A stretch of 64,000 bases of DNA, from assembly GCF_024584805.1 (NCBI RefSeq), contig NZ_CP075715.1, positions 3,034,026 through 3,098,025 on the forward strand, written 5' to 3'. This document shows positions 34,955 through 43,629 of the stretch, piece by piece. The position numbers and the translations under genes were made by a program. Numbering within the stretch: the first letter of the stretch is position 1; every line of letters starts with the position of its first letter. This DNA is from Streptomyces sp. FIT100 (GTDB lineage Bacteria; Actinomycetota; Actinomycetes; Streptomycetales; Streptomycetaceae). Under the pieces are notes generated by a model. That model had not been told where the DNA came from. It saw nothing but the letters and a program-made list of their open reading frames with translations, and did no database searches.

Positions 34955-36500
34955 GGCGTCGCGGCTGCGCGAGCCCGAGGAGGCGGCGGCCGAGGAGGCA
35001 GCGGCCGAGGAGCCGGCGGCCGGGGAGGCGCCGCGCGGCGGCGAGGCGGACTCCCCGCCCGACGGCGGCGGGGACTCGATGTTCCGCAACGCCTACGCGC
35101 TGATGCTCTCGACCGGGGTCTCGGCCGGGCTCGGGCTCGGCTTCTGGCTGGTGGCCGCCCGCTACTACACCGAGGAGGCCGTCGGGCAGGGCTCCGCGGC
35201 GATCGCCGCGATGAGGCTGCTCGCGTCGGTCACGGCGACGACGATGATCGGGGCCGTCGTGCGGTACGTGCCGCGGGCGGGCCGGACGACCGGGCCGCTG
35301 GTGTGGCGTGCGTACGCGGTGAGTTCGGCCGTCGTCTGCCTGGCGTGCGCCGTCTTCCTGGTCACGCTGGACCTGTGGGGGCCCTCGTACGCACCGCTGC
35401 GCGGGCCGGTCGCCGGGCTCGTCTTCACCGCCGCCTGCGTCGCCTGGGCGCTGCTGACCCTCCAGGACGGGGTGCTGACGGGGCTGCGCAAGGCGGTGTG
35501 GGTGCCCGTCGGCAACGCCGTGTTCTCCGTCGGCAAGCTGCTGCTGCTCGCCGCGTTCGCCACCGCCATGCCCGTGCTCGGCGTGTTCGTCTCGTGGGCG
35601 GCGGCCATCGGACTGTCCGTACTGCCCCTCGGCTGGCTGGTCTTCCGCCGGCTCATCCCCCGCCAGGCCGCCGCCGACCACGACCGGGAGCCGCCGCGGC
35701 TCCGGGACATCGGCCGCTTCCTGGCCGGGGACTCGGTCGGAGCGCTCTTCTCCCTGGCGATGATCAACCTGCTGCCGGTGATGGTCGCCGTCCGCTTCGA
35801 CGCCGCGCACAACGGCTTCTTCTACATCGCCTACACCGTCGGCGGGACGATGGAGTTCATGGCCATCAACATGGCCTCCTCGCTCACCGCGCACGCCTCG
35901 CACAGCCCCGAGACCCTCGCCGAGGGGGTGCGCGGTGCGCTGCGGCGGATGGCGGTGCTGCTCGTGCCGGTCGTCCTCGTCCTGATCGTCTTCGCGCCGC
36001 AGATCCTCGCCCCGTTCGGGCCCGACTACGCCGCCCACGGCACGACCGTCCTGCGGCTGCTCGCGGCCGCCGCGCTGCCCCGCGTCGTCGTCGAGCTCTA
36101 CATCGGGGTGCTGCGCGTCCAGGGGCGTACGGGCGTGCTCGCCGCGCTCCAGGGGGTGATGTGCACGCTGGTGCTGGGCAGCGCGGCGGTGCTGCTCGGG
36201 CCCGCCGGGATCTCCGGGGCAGGGCTGGCGATGCTGCTCTCGATGACGGTGATGGCCCTCGTCTCCGCGCCGGGAATCGGTGCGGCGCTGAAGGGACGCG
36301 GGCCGCGGCGGCGCCCCGTGCGGCGGCGCCGGTCCGCCGGCGAGGAGTACGAGTACGGCACGTCCTGGGCCCGTGCGGCCGCCGAGCGGCCCCCTGACGC
36401 GGCGTACCCGCGGGGGGTCCATGACACCCCGGCCCCCGCCTTCGGCACCCCCGCCCGCGCGCCGGACGCGCCCGTCAGCGGCCGGGGACGGGCTGTCTGA
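34947..36500 (+). CDS. Polysaccharide flippase (Wzx/MATE-like)
   Basis: The GTG at 34947 has GGGGACG upstream and lies inside the end of the aminotransferase gene. The 517-residue protein opens with an acidic Glu/Ala-rich tail (EEAAAEEAAAEEPA), then has about 12 helices from AYALMLSTGVSAGLGLGFWL onward with the Wzx-type loop RYVPRAGRTTG. It is predicted to move lipid-linked oligosaccharides across the membrane. The C-terminal 80 residues are basic and disordered. Its 3' end overlaps the convergent hydrolase gene by 26 bp. Confidence 0.85.
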   Translation: MAEASRLREPEEAAAEEAAAEEPAAGEAPRGGEADSPPDGGGDSMFRNAYALMLSTGVSAGLGLGFWLVAARYYTEEAVGQGSAAIAAMRLLASVTATTMIGAVVRYVPRAGRTTGPLVWRAYAVSSAVVCLACAVFLVTLDLWGPSYAPLRGPVAGLVFTAACVAWALLTLQDGVLTGLRKAVWVPVGNAVFSVGKLLLLAAFATAMPVLGVFVSWAAAIGLSVLPLGWLVFRRLIPRQAAADHDREPPRLRDIGRFLAGDSVGALFSLAMINLLPVMVAVRFDAAHNGFFYIAYTVGGTMEFMAINMASSLTAHASHSPETLAEGVRGALRRMAVLLVPVVLVLIVFAPQILAPFGPDYAAHGTTVLRLLAAAALPRVVVELYIGVLRVQGRTGVLAALQGVMCTLVLGSAAVLLGPAGISGAGLAMLLSMTVMALVSAPGIGAALKGRGPRRRPVRRRRSAGEEYEYGTSWARAAAERPPDAAYPRGVHDTPAPAFGTPARAPDAPVSGRGRAV

Positions 36501-37650
36501 AGTACGCGGCCCGGCCGGCCTCGCGGTAACCCTCCAGGCCGGGACCGGTGTTGACCGTCAGATCACAACCCGCGCCCGGCACCGGACGGTTCCACTGCAC
36601 CAGTGCCCTCACCCGGGGCATGGTCGGGGCGGTCTCCGGGATCCGCGCGTACCAGTCGCGCTGGCGGCGCGGCTGGAGCGGGTCGGGCGCGGTGGCGAAC
36701 TCGGCGAGCATGACGGGCTTCCCACCGGATATGTGCTCGCGCAGCCAGTCGTACGAGGGCCGCTGACTGCGGTCGAAGTCCAGCCAGTTCGGCGACTTGT
36801 GGCAGAGGTAGTAGTTGTACTGGTCCATGCCGATCCAGTCGACGTACTCGTCTCCCGGATAGAGCCGCTCCATCTGCTCGGCGTGGCCGAGATAGCCGGA
36901 GACGGTCCACACCCACACCACGTTGGTGACGCCGAGCTCCTCGAACCGGTCGTGGATGTGCCGGTAGGCGGCGACGAACTCCTCCGGGGTCCCCGCGCCC
37001 TCCTTGATCCGGAAGTCGGCCTCCTGGTCGAAGGAGAGGAAGAGGCGCTTGCCGTACGCCTTGATGCGGCGGGCCTGCGGATCGATGACATCGCGGTCGT
37101 ACCGCCCGGAGGCGATGTTCTTCCAGCCCAGCTGGGTCTCGGTCCAGCCGGCGTGGTGCGGCTCGGTCCACACGGTGGACTCCCAGGCCAGCATCAGCAG
37201 CCGGTCCCGGCCGAGCTCCTGCTCGTCGGCGGTGAGGAGTTCGCCGTCGAGCGGGGTGTCCGACATGTCGTGGTAGTTGTAGACGAGATCGAGCCTGCGG
37301 CCGATCTTCTTCTCGAAGGCGTACACGGCCTCGGTGAGCGAGCCGCCCGGTGCGTACGGGACGTACGCACCCCACCAGGCCCCGCAGCGCGGCTCCAGCT
37401 CCTCGGTGGGGGCGCAGGGTCCTTCGGGGAGCGCGCCCGAGGCCGCGTTGCCGGGAAGTCCGTGACCGCGGCCCGAGGGCCCGGCGTCGTCCTCCCTCCC
37501 GGCCGCGTCGGTCCGGGCGATCCACCACACCCCGAGCCCGGCGAGCAGCGCGCCGACGGTGGCCAGGACGAGCGCGGCGTACGTGCCGTGCGACGCCGCG
37601 GCCTGGCGCCGCACCCGCGGTGTCCGCCCCCTCATCCGCCGCCCCCTCAT
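36475..37650 (-). CDS. GH26-like glycoside hydrolase, membrane anchored
   Basis: The 391-residue protein has one N-terminal helix (about 25-44) after a basic start, so the rest should be outside the cell. The beta/alpha barrel carries WWGAYVPYAPGGS near 92, the acid/base Glu in LSFDQEADF (E210) and the nucleophile Glu in PVMLAEFAT (E317), the GH26 pattern; QWNRPVP closes the barrel. GH26 enzymes cut beta-mannan or related beta-glycans. In this cluster it could trim or release the polymer. The ATG overlaps the stop of the next gene (ATGA), which fixes the start at 37650. Confidence 0.78.
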   Translation of the reverse strand: MRGRRMRGRTPRVRRQAAASHGTYAALVLATVGALLAGLGVWWIARTDAAGREDDAGPSGRGHGLPGNAASGALPEGPCAPTEELEPRCGAWWGAYVPYAPGGSLTEAVYAFEKKIGRRLDLVYNYHDMSDTPLDGELLTADEQELGRDRLLMLAWESTVWTEPHHAGWTETQLGWKNIASGRYDRDVIDPQARRIKAYGKRLFLSFDQEADFRIKEGAGTPEEFVAAYRHIHDRFEELGVTNVVWVWTVSGYLGHAEQMERLYPGDEYVDWIGMDQYNYYLCHKSPNWLDFDRSQRPSYDWLREHISGGKPVMLAEFATAPDPLQPRRQRDWYARIPETAPTMPRVRALVQWNRPVPGAGCDLTVNTGPGLEGYREAGRAAYFRQPVPGR

Positions 37651-38051
37651 CGGCCGCTCCTCGATAAGGACTTGGGACGCCCGGCGGCCCCTCGGGTGGC
37701 CGCGGGCAGCGGCACACCGGGCAGGGCGGCGGCGACGGTCGCGAACGCGGCAAGCGCCACGAGGAAGGCCGTCGCCGAGAACGCCTCGGCCAGGAAGAGG
37801 GCGGTGGCGGCGAGCGCCGCGAGCGACAGGCTCAGCGGCGCGGCGAGCGCCACCGCCTCCAGCCGGGCACCGGGCCGCAGCGCCCGCGGCTGCGGGTGGA
37901 GCAGCGCGAGCCCGGGCCCGAGGCAGACGAAGGCGAGGACGGGGATCCAGCGCAGCGGCGCTCCGCCGGGCAGCGCGGTCGCGGCGAGCGCGAGCCAGCC
38001 GGAGGCGGCGAGTCCTGCTCTGATCCAGGGTCGGTCCAGTGGCACGGGCAT
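37647..38051 (-). CDS. Small integral membrane protein of the polysaccharide cluster
   Basis: The ATG at 38051 has GGAG 6 nt upstream and is preferred over a GTG at 38063 that lacks a ribosome site. The 134-residue protein has four hydrophobic segments (GLAASGWLALAATALPGG, LRWIPVLAFVCLGPGLALL, LEAVALAAPLSLSLAALAATALFL and FLVALAAFATVAAALPGV). I recognise no family. It lies between the GH26-like gene and the large membrane protein and is coupled to the first by ATGA, so it probably helps make or export the glycan. Confidence 0.65.
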   Translation of the reverse strand: MPVPLDRPWIRAGLAASGWLALAATALPGGAPLRWIPVLAFVCLGPGLALLHPQPRALRPGARLEAVALAAPLSLSLAALAATALFLAEAFSATAFLVALAAFATVAAALPGVPLPAATRGAAGRPKSLSRSGR

Positions 38052-38064
38052 GGTGGTCTCCACG

Positions 38065-40017
38065 TCAGCCGGCGGGGCTCGGGGCTTCGGATGTGTCCTC
38101 GGGGACGGTGGGCGCGTACTCCAGGACCAGGCCGTGCTCGCTCTCCTCCACGACGCGGAAGAGCGGGGACGCCTTGAGTCCGGCCGTCAGCTCGTCGAAG
38201 CCGCCGGGCGGCAGATAGCCCTCGCCGGTGACGGCCTTCTCCTGGGTGGGGGTGAGGATCACGTACGCGGTCCGGCCCTCGGGTATGCCGTCGGCGAGGT
38301 GGCCCGCCGGGTCCTGGAGCAGCTTCAGGTTCTCCGGCACCTCCTGCTCGGTGAAGAACCAGCGCTCGTAGTGGTCGTAGCGGTAGTACGCCCCGGGGAA
38401 CGACCCGGTGGTGGCGAGGATCAGCGCACCGTCCGGGGCCCGGTCGTAGGCCCGCTTCGTGAGGGCGAGCTCGGCGGGCGGCGCGTAGTGCATGCCCTCC
38501 TTGCCGTAGTACGAGGGCAGGAAGCCGGCCAGCAGCGCGGTCAGTGCCACGGGCAGCGCGACCGCGGCGGTGCGGCGGGCGGCCTTGAGCGCACGTCCCG
38601 AGCCCCCCGCCGCCGGGACCAGCGCCGCGGCGGCGAAGAACGCGGTGCCGGGCAGTCCGAACAGATAGACGCGGAAGAGCATTTCGCCGCCGTAGTCGTT
38701 GACGGCGAAGAGCGGCACGGGCGCCACGGCAGCCAGGAGCAGCGGCAGCGCGCTGCGGGTCAGTCTGCGCCGCAGCAGCACCGCCGCGCCGGCGAGCGCG
38801 GCCAGGGCCAGCACCATGAGGACGTTGGCGGTCCCGACGAGCTCGGGCCCTGGGCCGGTCGGCTCTCCCGCGTATCCCGCACGGGAGTTGGCGAGCAGAT
38901 CGCCCGCCGACTCGCGCAGAGTGCCGAGCGTCTCCAGGAACAGCACCCGCCCCATCGTCAGGTCCCAGGCCACCATGATCAGGGCGGCGACGGCCAGCAG
39001 CCCCCAGTTGCGGTAGCGACGGGTGAGGCACAGTGCGAAGAGCGTGGCGCACAGCATCACCGGCGTCAGCTGGTGCGACGCGTTGACGGCGGCGATCAGC
39101 GGGGCGGCGACCACGACCGCGACGGCCCGCTGCCGAGTGCTGGTGGGCGGCGGCACGGCGGCCGCTGCCGGGTCGAGTGCCCCGCGCTCGCGCAGCCGCC
39201 CGGCCGAGCGGGGCAGCACGAAGTGCCGTACGACGACGGCGAAGACGGTCAGCCAGAGCAGATACGAGAAGCCCTGCGGGGAGAGGTAGTCCTGCCCCAC
39301 CCAGTTGGCGAGCTGGAAGATCCAGACCGCCGTCCACACAAGGCGCCAGTCGTCGCTGAAGGTGCGGTAGACCAGCACCAGGACGGGAAGCGTGAGCAGG
39401 CCGAGCGCGACGGGCGCCCAGTTCGCGTACGCCGCAGCGCCCTCGACGCCGAAGGCTCTCACCAGGGCCGCGTTGAGCGAGAAGAAGCCCGGCCACTGGT
39501 CGTAGGCGGACATGCCGCCGGAGAGCTCGGCGCCGGGGTGGACGGTGCCTTCGGCGAGCAGACGGCTGATCACGGCGTCGTGCTTGGACGCCCAGGCGTA
39601 GCGCACCGAGTCGTACAGCACCGCGGGCGGCGCCTTGAGCGCCACGAGCATCGCGGCGCAGTAGGTGGCAGGCCACCAGGGCGCGGTCCCGGCGCGCCGC
39701 AGCGTGACGAGGAAGCCGGCGGTGAGCACGGCGAGTGCGAGGTAGAAGGCGGTCGGGAAGCGGTCCAGCAGGCCGTAGTCGCCGATGGAGCGGAAGCCGG
39801 TACGCGGCAGGGCATGGAGCCACAGACCGGCGGCGACGAGCAGCGGCAGCAGACTGAGGAGGCTCTGCGGGCCGATCGCGCCGAGCCGCCTTCGGGCGGG
39901 TGCGGGCGGTGGCGCCCCTGCCGCCGCCGTCTCGTCCTGCTCGTCCTGCTCGGTCCTCGCCGCGGGCGGCAGCACGCTGCTTCCCGTGACTGGTGTGGGC
40001 ACGCGCTGCTGCGGCAC
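38065..40017 (-). CDS. Large multi-pass membrane protein, glycosyltransferase-C-like
   Basis: The 650-residue protein has about 12-14 hydrophobic helices and a C-terminal soluble domain (about 530-650). The first large loop has SIGDYGLLDRFP, and ASKHDAVIS and LSGGMSAYDQWPG follow. The layout, with acidic loop residues early and a long outer domain late, resembles GT-C enzymes that use polyprenyl-phosphate sugars, but I cannot name a family with certainty. It could polymerise or decorate the cluster's glycan. GTG start. The gene is second last-but-one in a leftward run and precedes the 134-residue membrane protein. Confidence 0.65.
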   Translation of the reverse strand: MPQQRVPTPVTGSSVLPPAARTEQDEQDETAAAGAPPPAPARRRLGAIGPQSLLSLLPLLVAAGLWLHALPRTGFRSIGDYGLLDRFPTAFYLALAVLTAGFLVTLRRAGTAPWWPATYCAAMLVALKAPPAVLYDSVRYAWASKHDAVISRLLAEGTVHPGAELSGGMSAYDQWPGFFSLNAALVRAFGVEGAAAYANWAPVALGLLTLPVLVLVYRTFSDDWRLVWTAVWIFQLANWVGQDYLSPQGFSYLLWLTVFAVVVRHFVLPRSAGRLRERGALDPAAAAVPPPTSTRQRAVAVVVAAPLIAAVNASHQLTPVMLCATLFALCLTRRYRNWGLLAVAALIMVAWDLTMGRVLFLETLGTLRESAGDLLANSRAGYAGEPTGPGPELVGTANVLMVLALAALAGAAVLLRRRLTRSALPLLLAAVAPVPLFAVNDYGGEMLFRVYLFGLPGTAFFAAAALVPAAGGSGRALKAARRTAAVALPVALTALLAGFLPSYYGKEGMHYAPPAELALTKRAYDRAPDGALILATTGSFPGAYYRYDHYERWFFTEQEVPENLKLLQDPAGHLADGIPEGRTAYVILTPTQEKAVTGEGYLPPGGFDELTAGLKASPLFRVVEESEHGLVLEYAPTVPEDTSEAPSPAG

Positions 40018-40062
40018 GGTGCGACTCCCCCTGTCCCCTTCGGTGAAGTATAGGAATCTGTA

Positions 40063-40077
40063 CCGGGTTTGACCCGG
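40063..40077. promoter_or_regulatory. Short palindromic hairpin before the large membrane protein gene
   Basis: CCGGGT and ACCCGG are separated by TTG in the 96 bp between the deacetylase end and the next start codon. It could terminate the deacetylase transcript or act as an operator; a TATACT element follows on the minus strand, so a promoter for the three downstream genes is possible. Confidence 0.35.
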
Positions 40078-40113
40078 CTCATCATGAAATTCGGCCGCTT
40101 GAGCTTCAGCGCT

Positions 40114-40920
40114 TCAGCCGGCGAACTCCGGCCCCCTCACCACGGCCCGCGTCCTCCTGTACAGGCGCCAGCCCATCGTCGGCAGCGAGTCCGGGTACGG
40201 AGCGACCCGTGCGCCCTCGCCCTCCATCCATGCCTCGACATCGGCGACGGTGTGGCCGCGGCGCAGGATGAGCCGGGCTATGCGGTACGCCTCGTCCGTC
40301 CCGGAGCTCAGTGCGTGGCGCACGGCGACCGCGGACTCGTATCCGGCCGCGCGGGCGGCCCGGCGCACGGCGCGGCTGTTGTAGCCGTGCGGATAGGCGA
40401 GATGGCGCACCTCGTGGCCGAGGGTGTCCTCCAGGACGGCCTTCGCATGGCGCAGTTCGTGCCGCAGCCGCTGCGGGTCCAGGGTGTCCAGCTGCGGGTG
40501 CGTGACCGTGTGCGCCCCGACCTCCAGGCCGTACCGCTCCAGCAGCGGTGCCTGCGCCAGCGTCATCATCGGGGCGGGCGGCAGCAGGCTGCGGACACCG
40601 GGGGTGATGGCGCCCGTGGTGAGATACGCGGTGGCGGGCAGGGCACGGGACGCGAGCGCCTCGGCGGTCGGGCCCGGCAGATCGGCGAAGCCGTCGTCGA
40701 AGGTGAGGACGACGGGCCTGGGCGGGAGCTCACCGCGCCCGGCGAGGTGGTCGGAGAGCGCGCCGATGGTCACCGGGGTCCGGCCGCTGGCGACGATCGC
40801 GTCGAGCTGGGCGCCGAACTCCTTGGTCCCCACCGTGAATTCGGCGATCCACTCCGGTGGGTCCTCCATCACGGCGTGGTAGAGCAGCACGGGGACACGG
40901 AGTCGTGGGGTCGTGCTCAT
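40114..40920 (-). CDS. Polysaccharide deacetylase
   Basis: The 268-residue NodB-fold protein has the metal motif VVLTFDDGFAD (D75, D76) and GAHTVTHPQL (H137, H141). LLYHAVM at the N-terminus is the usual lead-in, and HLAYPHGYNS provides the pocket Arg/Pro region. It removes N-acetyl groups from a glycan. There is no signal peptide, so it may act on lipid-linked precursors in the cytoplasm, unless another route exists. It overlaps the GT2 gene by ATGA (40920-40917), which fixes its start. Confidence 0.88.
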   Translation of the reverse strand: MSTTPRLRVPVLLYHAVMEDPPEWIAEFTVGTKEFGAQLDAIVASGRTPVTIGALSDHLAGRGELPPRPVVLTFDDGFADLPGPTAEALASRALPATAYLTTGAITPGVRSLLPPAPMMTLAQAPLLERYGLEVGAHTVTHPQLDTLDPQRLRHELRHAKAVLEDTLGHEVRHLAYPHGYNSRAVRRAARAAGYESAVAVRHALSSGTDEAYRIARLILRRGHTVADVEAWMEGEGARVAPYPDSLPTMGWRLYRRTRAVVRGPEFAG

Positions 40921-42254
40921 TGCTCCTCCCAGGGCAGAGGCAGTCCGCGCACCTGTCGGCGGGCCCTGGCGTACCCGAGCGGCCCGTACAGCATCCCGCG
41001 CCGCTCCAGCCGGGAGAGGCCGCGAGGCCACGGGTGGTGGTGTGCGCCGTGCTGCCCGGGGACGCCGTGGCCGCCTTCGCGCCGGGCGGTCATCGCACGG
41101 GCGTGGGCGAGGCCGCGGGGCAGCCGGGCGAGCAGTGCGGGGAGCAGCGCGGGCCTGCGGGCGAGGACCGCGGTGAGATACGCCGTGAGCCCGGCGCCGT
41201 AGCCGTACGCCTGGTTGCGCAGGTCCTGCGGGGTCTCCCGGTGGTGATGCCAGACGAGCGCGTCCGGGGTGTAGCGCAGCCGGTGGCCCGCGGCGAGGAT
41301 CCGCACGAACGCGTACAGGTCGTCGCCGCCGCGGGCGGGTGTGCCGGTGCCGGTGGCCGGGTCGAATCCACCGACCGCCTTGAGCGCCCGGGCCCGGAAC
41401 GCCATGTTGGCACCGGACCCGAAGCGCCCCGCCGTGAACGGGAACAGCGGCTCGTCGGCGGGCGGCCGCGCCGGGTCGTAGGTGCGCGGTGCGAAGCCCT
41501 TGGCGAAGCCGCCATGGCCTTCGAGCAGTATCTGCGCGGGTGTCGTGAGCCGCGCGGGGAGGATCAGCCCGGTCGCACAGCCGATGCGGGGGTCGTCGGC
41601 GAAGGGCGCGCTGAGCGCGGTCAGCCAGTGCGGGTCGGCGATGACGTCGTCGTCGGTGAAGGCGAGCACGGCACCGTCCGCGGCGGCGATGCCCCGGTTG
41701 TGCGCGACGGCGAGCCCGGGCACGGGCTCGTGGACGTACCGCACGGCGCCCGCGTACTTCTTCTCGACCAGATCCCGGGTGGCGTCGGTGGCCGGTGCGT
41801 TGTCGACGACGACGATCTCGAAGTCCGGGTGGTCCTGGGCGAGGAGCGAGTCGAGCGCCCTGGCGAGCCGGCCGGCGCGCTCACGGGTGGCGACGACGAC
41901 GCTGGTACGCGGCAGCCCGCCGTACCGCTCGGGCGCGGGCGGCCGGGTGCCGCGCAGCCGCTCGCGGGCGAGCGCGGCGAGGGCGGAGGCGGGGTCGGCG
42001 CCCTCGGGGACCGTCCCGGTGAGGGTGGCGACGGGGCGCCCGCGCAGACGCACGAGGACGTACACCGCGCCGGCCGTGAGGGGCGGGCCTCCGGGGCCGG
42101 GCCGGAGGGCGAGCACGCCGGCGTCCCCTGGCCCGTCGCTGCCACCCGGCCCGTCCGGGCCGAGTGCGCCGACGTCGATCGGGTCGACGCCGCGCGCGGT
42201 CCCGCGCCGGTCGAAGTCGATCGTGTCGAGGTCGAGTTCGGCGATCTGGAGCAT
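40917..42254 (-). CDS. Family 2 glycosyltransferase with N-terminal extension
   Basis: The 445-residue protein has a 110-residue leading domain of unknown fold (LQIAELDLDTIDFDRRG) and then a GT-A fold starting at RTSVVVATRERAGRL. VLAFTDDDVIADP is the metal-binding acidic motif, and GGDDLYAFVRILAAGHR (about 320) holds the catalytic acidic pair. Long GT2 proteins of this type add sugars to polyprenyl-linked chains. A hydrophobic but not clearly membrane-spanning stretch occurs at about 370-390. It is coupled to the deacetylase gene by ATGA and lies just after the acetyltransferase gene. Confidence 0.85.
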   Translation of the reverse strand: MLQIAELDLDTIDFDRRGTARGVDPIDVGALGPDGPGGSDGPGDAGVLALRPGPGGPPLTAGAVYVLVRLRGRPVATLTGTVPEGADPASALAALARERLRGTRPPAPERYGGLPRTSVVVATRERAGRLARALDSLLAQDHPDFEIVVVDNAPATDATRDLVEKKYAGAVRYVHEPVPGLAVAHNRGIAAADGAVLAFTDDDVIADPHWLTALSAPFADDPRIGCATGLILPARLTTPAQILLEGHGGFAKGFAPRTYDPARPPADEPLFPFTAGRFGSGANMAFRARALKAVGGFDPATGTGTPARGGDDLYAFVRILAAGHRLRYTPDALVWHHHRETPQDLRNQAYGYGAGLTAYLTAVLARRPALLPALLARLPRGLAHARAMTARREGGHGVPGQHGAHHHPWPRGLSRLERRGMLYGPLGYARARRQVRGLPLPWEEQ

Positions 42255-42284
42255 GTGCGTCCCCCCAAGGGCGCGTGAGCCTGT

Positions 42285-43364
42285 TCAGTTGCCGCGAAGC
42301 CGCCCGACCCGGGTGAGCGTCCTCTGCGCGTACCCGGCGAGCCGTGGCCGGCTCCGTACGTACCGGTGGGCGTGCCGGGCCGGCTCGCGGCTCAGCCAGT
42401 AGAGCGCCGCCCTGACGCCCGGACGTGTCGACGAGCCTTCCTGGACGCGAAGTTCACCGGTCTTGAGAGCGTCCTTGTACTCCGCTTCACCCCGGCCGAG
42501 GTCGAGCATGCCGATGCCCTCGCGGGCGGCGGCCTCGGCCATCCTGAGGTGGAGGACCAGACCCGGCGAGAACTTCGCGAACTCGGTGTCGTACGCCGGG
42601 AACCAGCACGACAGGACGGTGCGCGAGCGCAGCCCGAAGTGCGCGGCGACGGGCCGGTCCGCCGCGTACAGCACGGACAGGACTCCGGAACAGCCGGGCG
42701 CGCGGGTGTCGTGCAGCCGTCGCACCAGAGAGCTGATCCACTCCTGCGCGAACCGGTCGCGACGGCCCGTCCTGCGGTACTGCGCGGACTTCCACTCCAT
42801 GAGCGTGCGCAGCGCGGCCGGGTCCCGCTCGTCGAACACGAACCGTATGCCGCCCGCCTGGCGTGCGAGCTTGCGCTCCTTGGCGGTGGTGGTCCGGTGG
42901 AACTTGGGCGACCGGGCACGGAGCCGGGCCTCGTACGCCGCGAACCCCTCGCCGATGTCGATCACGGGCGAGCCGGACTCCTCGGCCGCGTCCGCCGCGA
43001 AGAGGCTCTGTCCGGCCTCCAGGTTGTCGAACTCCCACGCCGACAGCGCGCACGCGCGCAGCAGCTCTCGCGCCCCTATGCGCAGCCCGGGCCGCAGCAC
43101 GGCCCCCTGGCAGTCGGACACGCCGAGCCCGATGGCCCGGCCGTGTCCGAACGCCCCTCTCTCGTACGGGAAGAAGCCGGCCGGTGAGCCGCCTTCCTCG
43201 ATGACCGCGACCCGCGCGCCGGGCCGCACGCCCGCGACGGCCAGCGTGAACTCCGGCTCCATGAACGGATTCGCGGGCGCCCCGGACTTGGCGCGCAGCT
43301 CACGCCAGGACTCCCGCTCCCCCTCATCCAGCTCCCCCGGCCTCACGACACGAATGCGCCACAC
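42285..43364 (-). CDS. GNAT-type acetyltransferase, CelD/BcsL-like
   Basis: The GTG at 43364 gives 359 residues. The N-terminal and C-terminal halves are two GNAT-like lobes in the Acetyltransf_6 pattern; residues about 180-300 contain KFHRTTTAKERKLARQAG, QYRRTGRRDRFAQEW, AAHFGLRSRTVLSCW and FSPGLVLHLRMAEAAAREG, matching proteins named CelD/BcsL in polysaccharide clusters. It probably acylates a sugar or acts as a Fem-like transferase. It is the first gene of the leftward cluster, and its start could alternatively be a TTG 12 nt upstream. Confidence 0.75.
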   Translation of the reverse strand: MWRIRVVRPGELDEGERESWRELRAKSGAPANPFMEPEFTLAVAGVRPGARVAVIEEGGSPAGFFPYERGAFGHGRAIGLGVSDCQGAVLRPGLRIGARELLRACALSAWEFDNLEAGQSLFAADAAEESGSPVIDIGEGFAAYEARLRARSPKFHRTTTAKERKLARQAGGIRFVFDERDPAALRTLMEWKSAQYRRTGRRDRFAQEWISSLVRRLHDTRAPGCSGVLSVLYAADRPVAAHFGLRSRTVLSCWFPAYDTEFAKFSPGLVLHLRMAEAAAREGIGMLDLGRGEAEYKDALKTGELRVQEGSSTRPGVRAALYWLSREPARHAHRYVRSRPRLAGYAQRTLTRVGRLRGN

Positions 43365-43530
43365 ATCGCTCAACTCGACCCCCCGGTCTCCCCCTTGCTC
43401 CCCCTGAGCTTCCCCGGACAGGACGGTACCGGCGGAGAGAGCGGCGGGATAGGGACAGATGGCCAAGCTGTGGATAACTTGTGAAGCCCGTGAAGGGTGG
43501 GGCAAACAGGGAGAGCTGTGACCCGGCCCC

Positions 43531-43555
43531 CAGCCCCAGCCCCAGCCCCAGCCCC
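43531..43555. repeat. CAGCCC tandem repeat
   Basis: Four copies of CAGCCC form a simple tandem array in the 257-bp non-coding gap before the polysaccharide cluster. The rest of the gap holds the probable promoter of that cluster and no gene. Confidence 0.8.
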
Positions 43556-43602
43556 GGCGGTACGCACGACGCGCCCGCGCTACGGGCTGGGCGCCAGGGG
43601 CC

Positions 43603-43629
43603 AGGCGCTAGGCGCTAGGCGCTAGGCGT
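43603..43629. repeat. AGGCGCT tandem repeat overlapping a stop codon
   Basis: About 3.7 copies of a 7-bp unit cross the 3' end of the DUF2278/lamin-tail gene. The TAG stop at 43622-43624 lies inside the third and fourth units, and a 7-bp change would affect only the downstream untranslated part. Confidence 0.8.

Noticed and set aside
34875..36422. Long open frame on the minus strand opposite the flippase (and similar long frames opposite many genes)
   Set aside because: High-GC coding DNA leaves long open antisense frames. Their products are Arg/Ala/Pro/Gly rich, without domains or ribosome sites, and the opposite strand has a clear gene.
43469..43477. TTATCCACA (minus strand), a DnaA-box match, and TCGTCCACA at 22251-22259
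   Set aside because: Each is a single site far from dnaA/dnaN and from other boxes, so there is no case for an origin.
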